Shown piece after piece: positions 1 through 17,731 of a stretch of DNA of 36,446 nucleotides. The notes beneath the pieces were generated by a model, which saw nothing but the letters and a program-made list of their open reading frames with translations, ran no database searches and was not told the DNA's origin. The DNA is from Didymodactylos carnosus (taxonomy: Eukaryota; Rotifera; Eurotatoria; Philodinida; Philodinidae). Every line of letters starts with the position of its first letter. The stretch's first letter is position 1. The stretch spans positions 1 to 36,446 of the forward strand of contig CAJNOQ010001072.1 of the NCBI GenBank assembly GCA_905250885.1. The letters run 5' to 3'. The position numbers and the translations under genes are program-made.

Positions 1-116
1 TACACATTCTTTCATTCAGAAACTATGAGAAAAATACAAACACCTACTTTTTCGGTTAAGTTTTGGAAAGTAGGTGTTTGTACTTTTCTCATAGTTTCTG
101 AATGAAAGAATGTGTA
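1..116. repeat. Near-perfect inverted repeat (hairpin) at the left window edge
   Basis: Two 50-nt arms (1-50 and 67-116) are reverse complements with one mismatch, separated by a 16-nt loop. The arms begin with TACACATTC and end with ACCTACTTT. The outer end of the left arm is base 1 of the window, so the element may continue, or the contig may have broken at the hairpin. No coding capacity is seen. It could be a small foldback or MITE-like element; no target-site duplication can be tested because the left flank is missing. Confidence 0.9.
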
Positions 117-285
117 GACTGTAGGAATATCTCAGAATCTTTAGCACACTTGTCTCTTTAATCTGTGATATTCTAGATCTCTAGGCGTCTCGTTACACAA
201 ACATTATAAGAAAAACAAAATGCAAAAAAATCGTTAGGAAATTTCACTCCGGTAGCAGAGATGGCTGGCCAGAGCGAATACTTAC

Positions 286-376
286 TAGCTAGTTCGAGGA
301 TGTTTAATATCTCTTCGTTTTGCTGTGTGGAAGGGATTTCACTGAACATACTGTAGCGTTTTATAATTGTACTCAT
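286..376 (-). CDS. Possible first coding exon of an unidentified minus-strand gene (partial)
   Basis: An open frame starts with ATG at 376 (MSTIIKRYSMFSE) and reaches a strong donor, GTAAGT, at 285-280 after about 30 codons. The peptide is of normal complexity and includes an amphipathic stretch around EEILNILELA. The following exon would lie at the left edge or outside the window; I could not join it to anything. The ORF also stays open through the donor to 173. I do not recognise the protein. It would be divergent to OGT, with about 260 bp between the two ATGs. It could equally be a chance ORF. Confidence 0.2.
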
Positions 377-638
377 ACTCTTGAGTGTTCTTATAGGTTT
401 TTAGAACGTGCCGTGAATTTATTAAAAACTGTTTTGTTTTTCTTAATAACTTCTTGTATCTGTTTATAATGGTCTATTGATATGAACAACTCAGCATTGC
501 TGATTTTGATGAATGATTCATTTGGTATATATAGATAACTTCAGAAGCTTTTCGTAATGATTTACTTTTTTCTAATTAGGCGCAATTGCAACTGTTATAA
601 AACAATCTGCCAGTCTTCCATATCAAGAAAATAATTCA
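377..638 (+). promoter_or_regulatory. OGT 5' flank with a 3' splice acceptor at 571-579
   Basis: A pyrimidine-rich tract followed by TAATTAG ends at 579. The sequence from 580 is open in frame with the OGT ATG at 639. The OGT transcript therefore probably has an upstream exon or a spliced leader joined at 580, and a longer N-terminus cannot be ruled out. No TATA box or other promoter element is convincing. Confidence 0.45.
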
Positions 639-6990
<6,352 letters not shown>

Positions 6991-7379
6991 TCGTTTGTTG
7001 TTGTTGTTGTTATTTTTCTATTATCCAAATATCCAGCACTTTTCATCTATAATCTTTCTAACTAATATCTATGTTCGTTACTGTCCCCTAATGGTTAGCA
7101 GAAATCAAATTATTTTTCTGTTTTGGAAAAGTATCACGATTTTTGAAGAAATAAGACGGATATCTATTTATTTACTAATGTATTTTAGACGTGTGGTTAA
7201 TATGGTGCTGAACTTACCCTTTGTATTAGAAAAAATTTTCTACATCGGATCTCTTTGTTTCAGAATTTTTATTTGTGTATGTTGTTGTTTCTGTTAATGA
7301 AATATTTTTACTATGAACATAAACCTGTCTTTCGTACTATATCTGACATATTTTTTCTCTTTGTTCCTACTGTTTTTGT

Positions 7380-7423
7380 AGCGCGCGCGCGCAATTCTGT
7401 ATGTGTGTGTGTGTGTGTGTGTG
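7380..7423. repeat. Alternating purine-pyrimidine microsatellite, (GC)n then (TG)n
   Basis: A run of six GC/CG dinucleotides at 7380-7392 is followed, after about 10 nt, by about ten TG units at 7403-7423. Both are alternating purine-pyrimidine tracts of the type that can adopt Z-DNA. They lie within or just after the presumed OGT 3' UTR. Confidence 0.85.
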
Positions 7424-7488
7424 ATTGTATGTGTCTTTTTCCGTCTAACCTTTTTCTTTTTGCTGCTTTGTTATACTCTTTTTGCTAA

Positions 7489-7494
7489 AATAAA
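7489..7494 (+). terminator. Candidate poly(A) signal of OGT
   Basis: AATAAA about 500 nt after the OGT stop, downstream of the microsatellite. It is the first canonical hexamer I noticed in the 3' flank. Cleavage position is unknown. Confidence 0.4.
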
Positions 7495-8419
7495 CCAGTT
7501 TAATCATGCTAGTTGATTCTGAAGCCAAGATTTGTATGTTAAAGATGGTGTCGGAAAACTGTTTTGAACTTTTACTGTGTCTTCTGAATTTTAATTTTTG
7601 TTTTTTTTTGTACAATACCTGAGATAAGACAAACACTCTTGGAGAAAAAAAAATCTCATCGTATTCAAAAACTAATAAACAGTCAAGAAATCTATGAAAA
7701 ACATATTTCAAGTTGGCTATAATGTAATCATTTATGTTTATGATTTAAATGCATTTCTAAAATACTAATTATTTTTCATTGTTGAGTTTTTTATGAAAAA
7801 CTAGTACAAAAATTCAAGCAAGACAAAAAAACATTTAGTAAACGATGAAGATATAATAAAGTAAAGAATAAATGAAACATTTGATTAAACAAAAGATGGC
7901 TTTGAGTTTGGATTTTGATAAATCAGGTAATGAACTGGTTTCTTCGAGTATCATGAAACATATGATTTTGCATTATTTAGAACGATTTACTATCAAGAAA
8001 AAAGTATTGTGTGTCAAGATGTGCACCAGCTATTATTTATTTATAATTTATGTAACTGAAATGTAACTGAAAAAGAAAAAAGCTGTTTTTTATTCTAGAA
8101 ATGACGTTGAACATATAAAAGCAAAGTCTGATTTGTCTCTAAGCCTTCAATTTTTCTTTTAGAGAGAGCATTAATAACATTCTACCTATGAAATACAAAT
8201 TTTTATACTACTATATATTTCTTTCTCAATTTTACTGTTCTTTAGGCTGACCAGAAAAAATCTTTTTTTTCTTTTTTCTTTCTTTCTCTACAATGTTGCG
8301 TATATATGTAAAAAGAAAAAATTTTGTTTTAGTTTTGTCTTATCATTCTTTTTCTTCAGATTATGATGTTGATGAGCGCGGAAAAAAAAGAGAACAGAAA
8401 CAAAAATGACTAATTAACT

Positions 8420-10700
8420 ATGGTGAGACAACTCAAACAACAAAAAGAACCTGTAGATTTTGAAAGAAAAAAATTCAGCATGCTAAAGAATGATGTAAGC
8501 ATAGTTTGTAGGAGTGCACTCATTTATTCAAGAAAAAAAAGTAGGCTTCTTTAATGAAAATAGACTCTTTTTAAAAGTTGTACGATTATTACTGTCTATA
8601 CATTATTTTTAGATGAATATCATTAAATATTATTTTTATCAACATTATCATGACTTAAATCAACCGATCATTAATGGTTGATCAAAGTAATATACGAATA
8701 TTTTGTAAAATTTAATGAAAAATCATTACTAATATTGTTAGGTTTTATTTTTGTAACACGATTTTTCTTGAATCTAAATATGTTGAATGGAGGCATTCAG
8801 TTTTTATTTAAAGAAAGAAATTATGCAGCCAACTTTCTCTCTTTCTCCTTATAGTAGCTAACTTTTGAATCTATTAAAGTTGATAGTATTTGGTTTCTTT
8901 ACTTTCATTCTGATAGTAGCAGAGTAGAAGAGTTCTTTTATTAATTACAGCGTAAATATTCAAATTTATTTGTTTACTTTTTAGCATTTTTCGTAGAACG
9001 ACAAGCGGATGCTGCTCAAAATGTATTAGCCAGTATTACGAACGATTATTCATCGGCAACTAATAAAAATGGATTAACAATTAATTCAAGTTTTTATATT
9101 GGAATATCATTGGCAGTACTATCAAGCGTATTTATTGGAAGTAGTTTTATATTGAAGAAGAAAGGTCTTCTTAAACTAAGTTTTTATAATGGAATAAGAG
9201 CAGGTCAGTTTTAACAATAGTTGAAATTATCATTGGCAATATATTTATTTTCTATTATAGGACAAGGAGGATATCAATATTTAAGAGAATGGATCTGGTG
9301 GGGTGGATTAATTACAATGGGAATAGGTGAACTATGTAATTTTGCTGCATATGGTTTTGCTCCAGCATCAATGGTCACTCCATTAGGCGCATTGAGTGTT
9401 TTAGTTAGGTAAATTTGATAATGTCTTGAGTTCTATAGCTACTAATGAATTATTTTTATTTTTTTTTAGTGCTCTGTTAGCTGTTCGATATCTTGGAGAA
9501 AAATTAAGTGGTTTAAGTAAAATTGGTTGTCTTTTAACAGTATTTGGTTCAATAATTATTGTTATACATGCGCCAAAAGAAAGTGAAGTCAATTCATTGT
9601 TAGAATTTTCAAAGAAAATTCATGCAACAGGTATAATTTAGACAAATTTTTTAATGATGAAAATTTAAAATAAGAATTTATTTTTGTTGTATTTTAGAAT
9701 TTATTTTATTTACATTAATTACAATTGTTAGTACATCGTGTTTAATTATTTATTATGGACCACGTTCTGGTCAAAATAATGTTCTCATTTATATTTTAAT
9801 TTGTTCATTACTTGGTGCATTTACTGTTACTGGATGTAAAGGTTTAGCAGTAGGTTGTAAAGAATATTTAACAAATAATCATACATATTCTCAATGGTTA
9901 ACTCTATTTTGTGCATTTATCATTATCGTATGTATTATTATTCAAATGAATTATTTAAATAAAGCATTAGATTTATTTCCTACACCTATTGTGACTACAG
10001 TTTATTATGTTTTGTTTACTACATGTGTATTGATAACATCAGGTATATTATTTAAAGAATGGAGACTTATATCAATTATTGATATATTCGGATGTTTAAT
10101 CGGATTTGGAGTTACAACATGTGGTTTAGTACTTATTAATTATTTGAAATCTCCATCAACTTTGCCAACATGTAATGGAACAGCAAATGGTATGATTTAT
10201 TAAGTTTGTTTCTAAAAACTAGATTTAGTTTTATGAGTTTATTTTCTTTGTAGAAAAATATGTGAGATATTTAGAAACACTTCTGCCTAGAACAAAGATG
10301 AATTTACTAAGTCTCCGAAGGCACTTGAGGTATACATATAACTGACGAAAGAAGGATACTATCAAGAAGTATTGTGATATTACTTTTGTTAATAATTTCT
10401 ATGGAGATAGAATATTTTTGTACTAAGTTTTAATCTTTATCAGGGCATTTCGACTCATATTTGAGTAAGATTTTGAGTATTATCCAATTATAGATAAGTT
10501 TGATTGTTATTTCTTTAGATGATATTTTATCACAAGTATATTCCAATGTTTACCGTCCAATACCAACACGTCGCGACTCATCAAATGGGAATAATAAACA
10601 ATTACAAGATCAACAACAGTCAAAAGGACATTCCTTATTATTGGATCATAATGAACAACGACAACCCATGCTATTAGCAAACGAAAGAGACTTTGCATAA
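8420..10700 (+). CDS. NIPA-family magnesium transporter
   Basis: Multi-pass membrane Mg2+ transporter of the NIPA/NIPAL family (DMT fold, about nine membrane segments). Secure exons: 8951-9203, 9261-9408, 9470-9630, 9698-10189, 10519-10700, all phase-consistent (412 codons with stop). Family signatures are clear: [68 protein letters not shown] [11 protein letters not shown] and GILFKEW. The hydrophilic C-terminus of about 60 aa is Gln/Asn-rich. The first exon is less certain: ATG at 8420 gives 25 codons to a good donor at 8495, and phase 0 matches the acceptor at 8950, giving 436 aa in total. An alternative acceptor at 8983 would not fit that exon's phase. Which NIPA paralogue it represents cannot be decided by eye. 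Confidence 0.9.
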
Positions 10701-11867
10701 CATCCATTTAATTTTGTTATTTCTTTCATCTCGATTTGTGTCTGATCAGTCGTACGTTATAAACCTAAAAAATAAGTAAATATCTCTCTTTTTGCACGTA
10801 TTATCTCCTTTTGATTTCTTTCCATGACTGTGTTATATCTGCTTTCAAATCAGATACGAACAATGATATATTTTGTGCAAAGAAAGATATTTCCGTATTT
10901 GATAGGTTTCTAAACTTTCTTTTCTTTATACAATTCTCAAGTATGTGCAGTTATATATTTTTCCACGTCACTTTTTTTGACACGTTTTTTTTGTAAAGAT
11001 TTTTTTTGGTTTGCGCTTGAACAGTGAAAAAACATATTATATTGTTATTATTTTGTTGTTTTACTCCCAATATCTCACTTTCTCAGTTTTTGTTTTTTTG
11101 TTATAGAAAGCGACATATTGTTCCACACAAAAAACATATATAAATAACTAACGCACGTGTTATGGTGCAAAAGTTGAAAATTAATGTAATGAATAACAGT
11201 AGCAACGTGTCGCTGACTGAGAATCATAAATTACGCGTTATATTTAGTGCATTGTAGCTACCCATTGGAACTTTCAATTAAGCTTTAAGTCATTTCTAAC
11301 AGAAAAAATGTTCAAAGTTTAATTTACAATAATTTGAGAGGTCGAATTGATTCAAATTCATATGAAATAAATCAGTTTACATTTTTTGACAAGATTTAAG
11401 AAAAAAATCCAAAATCCTTGTACGGTTTGTGCAGCTAACGGTACCCCATGTATCACCAAAGTTTTCTTTGCAGCTATTTGTAAATTTGTACTGATGACAC
11501 ACTCATTCAAGTTTGTTTCACACATCATAGGTACAAGTATAAATGAGCTAGATTTATCCTTTAGATAAGTTTTCTTTGCAGTGTAGACTTAAAAAAACTT
11601 ATCAAATGCAATGAAAGGATGTCATCGCGTTACCATAACTTTGATCTGTAGATAAACAACCAACCATACTCTTGATTAAAATTTCGATCTGATATTTCAA
11701 AAGCCCTACGTTATAACTAAAAACTATCCATTGGACACTCATCAATGTCACCTACATTTAGAGAAAATCAGAACTCTTTAACTGCCACTGGAAAGTACTT
11801 CCATTTTTGGTCATTGTGTTACCTGCAGACAGGCCATGTAGTAGTATATTGGACATAGTTAAAGACT
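10701..11867. other. Intergenic region, no gene seen
   Basis: AT-rich sequence after the NIPA-like gene. Short ORFs have biased composition and no recognisable domain. The 13-nt word AGTTTTCTTTGCA occurs near 11460 and again near 11569. Otherwise nothing is supported. Confidence 0.65.
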
Positions 11868-12343
11868 AATGAGGAAAGGTCCCCGAGTGCTACCTCAAAT
11901 TTCCCTTGAAACATACTTCACTATGCACTGTTTTTGATGCTGATCACGAATCTGATATCCGTTCATCCCCATACGGTCTTTCAGAACCTCTATTCAAATT
12001 CGGTGTCTTCAGGAACCCCTAGTGAACTTTTCATCGACTTATAGGTTTTGTATGGAAAAAGTATCTGAATGATCCTTATTTTGGCTGTATAAAACACCGA
12101 AATTTTTATATAACTAAGCAAAACTTGTCCACGGGAGTTATTTGATATTCTCTATAATCTGGCACTATCAGAGTTTGTTCAGACGAGAAGTTCACTATGG
12201 GTTCCTGAAGCCACCGAATTTGAACAGAGGTTCTGAAAGACAGTATGGGGACGAACGGATATCAGATTCGTGATCAGCATCAAAAACAGTCCATAATAAA
12301 GTATGTTTCAAGGAAAAAAGGCACTTGGGAACCTTTCTTCGTT
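11868..12343. mobile_element. 476-bp foldback/MITE-like element, relative of the OGT intron element
   Basis: Imperfect inverted arms at about 11868-12032 and 12181-12343 flank a centre of about 150 nt. The outer end (GAGGAAAGGTCCCCGAGTGC) resembles that of the 4005-4786 element, and the similarity continues inward: a TGAAACA block, a GATGCTGAT.../GATACTGAT... block, and a CATACGG block in the same order. The two are thus diverged members of one family. The arms here differ more from each other, suggesting an older insertion. No transposase is present. Confidence 0.75.
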
Positions 12344-14517
12344 TATTTCCCAAAGCAATCCTTTGAGAAGAATCTAACGGCAATCTGAAAATTTCATAAA
12401 ACTCATTCAAAGGAGAAATAAATGCCTATTTTGGTTGTGTAAATCTTGAAATTAATTGAAATTAGTTTTTCTCTAATGAATTTAAATCAATTTGAATTAA
12501 TTTAAACAAAATCCGAATTAAAAATTAGTTTTCAGCGATTTAATATGAGACTTTTTATAATTTGATAGTGAGAAAAATTAATTTTTTCGTGAAAAAATAT
12601 ACTAAAATTAGTTTTGATTATTTTCTGTTTTTTTTAATTAATATGAATTAATTTCGTAATTTTTATTTCAACTTTGCTCGAAATTTTAAATTAGTTTTGA
12701 ATACAAAAAGATTTTTTAATTTTTTTCTTTGAATCTCGAAATTGGTTTAAACCAATTAAAACTTATTTGAAAGTTCCAATGGATACAGCTGCAATTTCAA
12801 ATAATCAGTTTATTACTTATTGTATTTTGTTCTTTTGCAGCTCGTCAACTAGTTAAAAATATGATCGTTATATTCTTCGTTTTAGTCTATTAAAAATCCG
12901 TTAAAGATGAAATATTGAAATAATAAGCAGAAGAAACGTATGATAAAATATCACTGTGTAGTTAAACGTGACGATTCAATGGACGAATTTAGAAACTTTC
13001 TAGCTACAACAAGCTAATTATACAATGATTGTCTAATTAGCTTGTTGCACGAATCAGACTATTTTCTTTTTCAAATTGGAACACCATACACCGATTACTA
13101 TTATTGAACGATTATAACTTTCCAACTGATGTAACAACACAACGAGTACAAGTATTTTTAATTTATAATCAAGATTGAAAAAGAGAAAGTTCTAATAGAA
13201 AACTGATCATTAAATATAATCGAAAATGCTTATTCCATTGTGTTTTTATATGTGTACTTACACAATAACAAAGAACATGTAGCATAAATAAATTTTATGT
13301 TGAATATAGCAATCAGATTGACATACGAAATGAATCAGTTTGGCTTCAGAAAGTAGGAACTGATATTTATAAAGGAAAACTACCATGAATCAAGGGAAAA
13401 AAAATTAGTTCGAATTTGACGTCTTAGATCATCCACCTTATGCGACTAATATTTTTTATAGAATGTAGACTAGAAACAGTAAATTTGGTTTTACAGTTCA
13501 CTACCTTCGACCATCTATATTCGTAGAAAATAGATTCTTTTTGTTTTTAGAATGTATTTGTTTCCGCTTGTATTGTACAGAGAGAAAAATTTCTCGAGCA
13601 TAGAAAACGCATTAAAAATCGTCCAATGATCTGGTTGTCAGTTCATTGACCGATGTATTTAGATGCAGACAAACGTTTCTCTCGATAAAACTAGATAACA
13701 TTGCCCACAAATTGACATTTACATAAGATTAAACTTGGTGGTTAATGAAATAGTAAACAATATAGACTGATACACCAGTTAAAGCATCTAGATATTTTAA
13801 CTAGGTCACTTTTGCTTAGATTAAATCAATTACTTTACGTATGAAGAAAAATAGCCTCGACCAACTAGCTATACCAGAACAAATTAAATGTAATACTTGA
13901 TGAATTCGTAGAACGTAGGCATATTGTTTTCTTTCAAGAAATTTAAAATGTTGTTTTCTACATCTTTTTATATATAACAAGATTCTAGTTGAGTTTTATT
14001 AAACTTTAAGTTGCATTAAACTTTTGTAATAGAATCATCAGATAAATTGTGATTTCAATTATCAAATCGGAATATTCCACAACAGTTAATGATCATCGAC
14101 GAGAATCGACCTTCTGTTGAGATCGGCCTGCTTCGAAAGTAAAATTCTTTTTGGATATAGAATTATTCTCTGTTTTTTAATGTTAAACTTCACTGATCAT
14201 AATCAGAATTTTTATATTTTTTTAATAAAAACATTTCCCATTCACATTTATAGATATGACTGACTGCGTACAGAAAAAAAACGCCTTACGAAAATAAAAA
14301 TGAGAAAAAAAATAAATATCTCATAAGCAAACCCTAGAGAATCTCTATAAAATATACACTAACAGATAATACTGTACAAAAATAATTTGTAAAACAGAAT
14401 AAACTTAGAATCGCATTATTTTTTCTTTTAAATCACTTACCCTTAAAATATTGTATTCCATTTTATCTTGATTATAAGGCACAGTTCCTTCTCTCACATT
14501 AAGCAAACATATCATAT
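12344..14517. other. AT-rich intergenic region with small repeats, no gene seen
   Basis: From about 12430 to 12780 the sequence is extremely AT-rich, with recurring AAATTAGTTTT-like words and an 18-bp perfect palindrome at 12740-12757. A tighter hairpin lies at 13007-13047. The rest, to the end of TRAF3IP1 at 14518, shows no coding sequence on either strand. Confidence 0.65.
13007..13047. repeat. 41-nt near-perfect palindrome
   Basis: CAACAAGCTAATTA (13007-13020) pairs with TAATTAGCTTGTTG (13034-13047). The centre (ACAAT-G-ATTGT) also pairs, leaving one mismatched pair and a one-base tip. It is too short for a precursor of a known small RNA class and may be a cruciform-prone site or a tiny element remnant. 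Confidence 0.8.
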
Positions 14518-17500
14518 TCATTTTTGTTTTCTAATAATAGTCAACAGTCTTGCAGCATTTTTCTTCTCATTTGTCATAATCTTTGTTTTCATAAATACAA
14601 TTCGACTTTTCATATCGGCTATCTGATCATCAAAATCAAGCATGGCTGTTTTTAATGGCTCTAGACTTTGTTCAGTAATACTATAAACGATTTTAAAAAT
14701 AATAAAAAAATTCATATTGCGAACATTTGTTAAACTTACAATTTCTCTTTTCGAAGCTCAACAATTGTCTTTTTATAATCATCTGTATGAGTTTTTAATT
14801 CTTTTGCCATCATTTCATAATCTTCTTGTAAATACTCGAGCATTTTGCCTAATGGTACAATACTAAAGAAAAGAATAATAGATTTTTCTTATTGAATTAA
14901 TCATAAATCATTGATTTCTAAGCATTAATTAACCTTTTCGTTAATGATTGTATTGTTTCTTGAAGTTTATCAACATCTTTTTGAATTTTTTCACGTTCAC
15001 GTCTTCGTTGAGCGTCAGTTTGTGTGATTGTTTTCTGATAATACAAAAAAATGTAATTATTATCTATTTTTATCATTAAGAAAACGAAATGCATACAACA
15101 TCAGTTTTTTGTGTTGATATTTCACTACCATATTGCAATTGTTGTTTAGATTCAATCATTTTTTTCACAAGTGCACCATGCTGATCATTTTCTTTGTCAA
15201 TTCTCTTTTCGTCATCATCCCCCTTCTATTTAATACATAGTTAATATAATTAACTCAATAATATTCTTTTTAAAAGATTACGTACAAACGATTTTGATAG
15301 TCTATCACCAATAGTGGACTTTTCTTCTTGTATAAGAAAATTTTCATCTTCTAAATTATCATTGTCATTATCGTTATCATCGTTGTTATTTTTCGTTTCA
15401 ATGATCAATGTTCCTTGTCCACGCTGAGTACCCACCACCCTAGAAGTATTTAAATAAACTTAATCAAAACAAATGAAATTAGTTATTTAAATAACGTTTT
15501 ATTTTTTTCAATAATTTTTTTAAAAAAAAGACATGATACAATAATAAAACGAGAAAAAGGACAGAAAAAAAATTATTAATACGTATTTGAATTACCTTCC
15601 TGATCCACTAGCAATTTCATCTGATGCATTTGTTTTCATTGATTTACGACTGATGGCTGCACGTGCAGTACTAGGTCTCGTCATTGATTGTCTATAAAAG
15701 CATATCATATTAAATATTAAACAGACCAATTCAAGTTTTTTTTTTCCAACATACTCTTCGATAACTTTTTCTGTGGTTGTTTTCTCATTTGAAATTGATT
15801 GTGTTGATTTGATATGAACATCTTCGTTTGTATCCACTGTAGCTAGGAGTTCAAATGCACGTTTGAGTCAAGAATAGAGAAAACCTGTTCAAAAGTATTT
15901 TATCTTCAGTAAAACCACTACTGGAAATAAAATAAATCACCTTGTGGTTTTCGTGAACCTTTAGCTGAAGGTAGTCTTGTTTGATGACGACCAGAATTAT
16001 CTTCGTTCTTAAAAAAATTCCATATTTAGCGTATATAATAATAGAAAAAATTATGGAGTATGTTTTTATTGTATTTTTTTATACTTTTATTTGTTCTTAA
16101 TTTTTCTGCTCATCCATAATAGTTAGAATAGATTCAAAAAACGATATGAATAGCTAAAAGAGTGTGTAATCAAGAGCGGCGTGTATAAATTTTCTATCGA
16201 AATTCTTGACAACTGGGTTTCTGAAAAACCTAACGACGTCAGCCACAAAACCTAAATGGCGTAAATTCGCAAAATACTCTAGGAAACACCTTAGTCGTAT
16301 CGTGCAAACATTTTCGGACAAACGAAGACGTCTTCGAGCTTTTCGTAACATTTTCCATAAACTATAATCCATCAATGAACGACCGCAGATCATTAAAACC
16401 AGCAAAATCAATAGGAAAAATAACAAAAGTATACCCTCGGGGTCCTTTGTGAGTCGAATGAAAAAAATGTCTTGGAAAGCACGGAGATGTCTTACCCAAA
16501 AATGTTTTCTTTAGTGCGATCAAGCAGAAAAATTAAAAATAAATCGTTCCTTTAATTTTTTCTAATACTGTAGTAAATACGTCATTATTGGTAAAGCAAG
16601 ACATACTCTTTTGCTCTCATCATCATCTTGAGCGACAGGGCGTTGAGTATTTTGGTCTCCGACACGATTTTGCCGTTGTTGGTTGCTATCATTCTCATTG
16701 TCCTGTAAAAGGACATGAAAATATTGTAAATGTACCAAAAAAAAACCTGTAATTTACTCTGGTAGTTTCTCGCTTAGATTCATCTCGATCACGTTCACCG
16801 TTTCTTCTCGATTGTTCAGCACGAGTCTCTTTTGATGATTTTTGTTCTGAAGAATGTTCAGCTTCTTTTTCAGACGATTTATGTCGACGTTCACCCTTTG
16901 AACTATGTATTCGATCACTTGTATCACGTCTTCCATCTTGTTGTTCTTGAGAACGATCATTTTTACGTTCTTTATCAGATGTTTTCTTCTGTTCTCGATC
17001 ATGTTCGCGACTTTTGTCCAGTTCGCTCTCTTGTTCATTGCGCCGAGAGTTTTCGGATTTTTTATCATCTGTATTCTCTTCCATACTGTGCAATGCACGT
17101 TTTACAACGTCCTCATTGTCAACCTAAGAAAAAAAACTATTATACTTTAGCTCTAAACCGTCTTTGACTGATCTACTAAACATACTCGAGCAGTCACTGC
17201 TCTGGCTAACGCTTGTAAAAGTAAATTTGTCTTGTCTGCTTCGTGTCCACTAAGAATCTTTGAAACACGAACTACGGGAGGTTCACTGATAGCTATGGCT
17301 AGTAAAAAGAGAAATGAATTTTTAGTGGTATTTGAAATTTTATACTTACACACAGCTGTGACCAGTTTTTTCATAAATAATGTTTTATTTTCGCGTCCCT
17401 CTTTGAGATAGCCAGACGAGAGTTCTTCCTCTGTATATAAACCGTTTAAAAATCTGGTGTTTTTTATTACCTAGATAAACAAGCACGACGATGATAAAAC

Positions 17501-17731
17501 CACACAGCCTTAATTTTGTTGGTAACCTATTTTGACAGCAGTTATAACAGTACTTTTCCTGAGGGTTACTGATTGATGAGTGGTTGGTCTTACCGATTTG
17601 ACGATATCTTGAAGAAATTGAACTGGAGGTCGATTAAGTAATTTATTCGTTAAAGCAGGTGCATTTATAATTTGCCCTAACATGTCTTGGGTACGTTTGA
17701 TAATAGCCGGATCAACGTCAGTATCACCCAT
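14518..17731 (-). CDS. TRAF3IP1: TRAF3-interacting protein 1 / intraflagellar transport protein IFT54
   Basis: IFT-B subunit that binds tubulin/microtubules and is required for cilium assembly. Exons in coding order: 17731-17594, 17470-17350, 17298-17186, 17123-16758, 16702-16607, 16007-15941, 15836-15755, 15691-15596, 15439-15286, 15225-15097, 15034-14934, 14862-14740, 14680-14518. The total is 1749 nt, 582 aa (human 691). Residues 1-130 form the N-terminal MIP-T3 (CH-like) domain, with the conserved RTQDMLG, LLNRPPVQFLQDI, GLYTEEEL and GHEADKTN segments. Residues about 130-250 are Lys/Arg/Glu/Asp-rich and low in complexity. The RPSTARAA stretch follows. From about residue 420 a C-terminal coiled coil contains HGALVKKM, PLGKMLEYLQEDYE and EPLKTAM, as in the family. 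ATG 17731 fits the family start; an in-frame ATG at 17749 would add six residues. Intron 5 carries an odd GC-richer insert. Confidence 0.95.
16140..16510. other. GC-richer anomalous segment within TRAF3IP1 intron 5
   Basis: The 599-nt intron 16008-16606 contains about 370 nt that are visibly richer in G+C and CpG than the surrounding introns. On the minus strand 16426-16154 is open for 90 codons, with an Arg-rich stretch (KMLRKARRRLRL); one plus-strand frame is also largely open. I recognise no domain. It may be the remnant of an inserted element or a captured gene fragment. I found no clear terminal repeats. Confidence 0.4.

Larger units (their letters stand above)
6991..8419. other. OGT 3' flank and intergenic region, no gene seen
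   Basis: AT-rich sequence with homopolymer runs. It holds the OGT poly(A) signal candidate and the GC/TG microsatellite listed separately, plus a second AATAAA-rich stretch near 7853-7872. ORFs here are short and low in complexity. Part of it is likely OGT 3' UTR. Confidence 0.7.

Noticed and set aside
10190-10203. Read-through stop of the NIPA-like protein at 10203
   Set aside because: A donor at 10190 joined to the acceptor before 10519 keeps phase and adds a hydrophilic tail typical of the family. Splicing is preferred, although a retained-intron short form is possible.
16832-17167. Plus-strand ORFs opposite TRAF3IP1 exon 4
   Set aside because: They are antisense shadows of the charged low-complexity exon, whose phase fits the neighbouring IFT54 exons.
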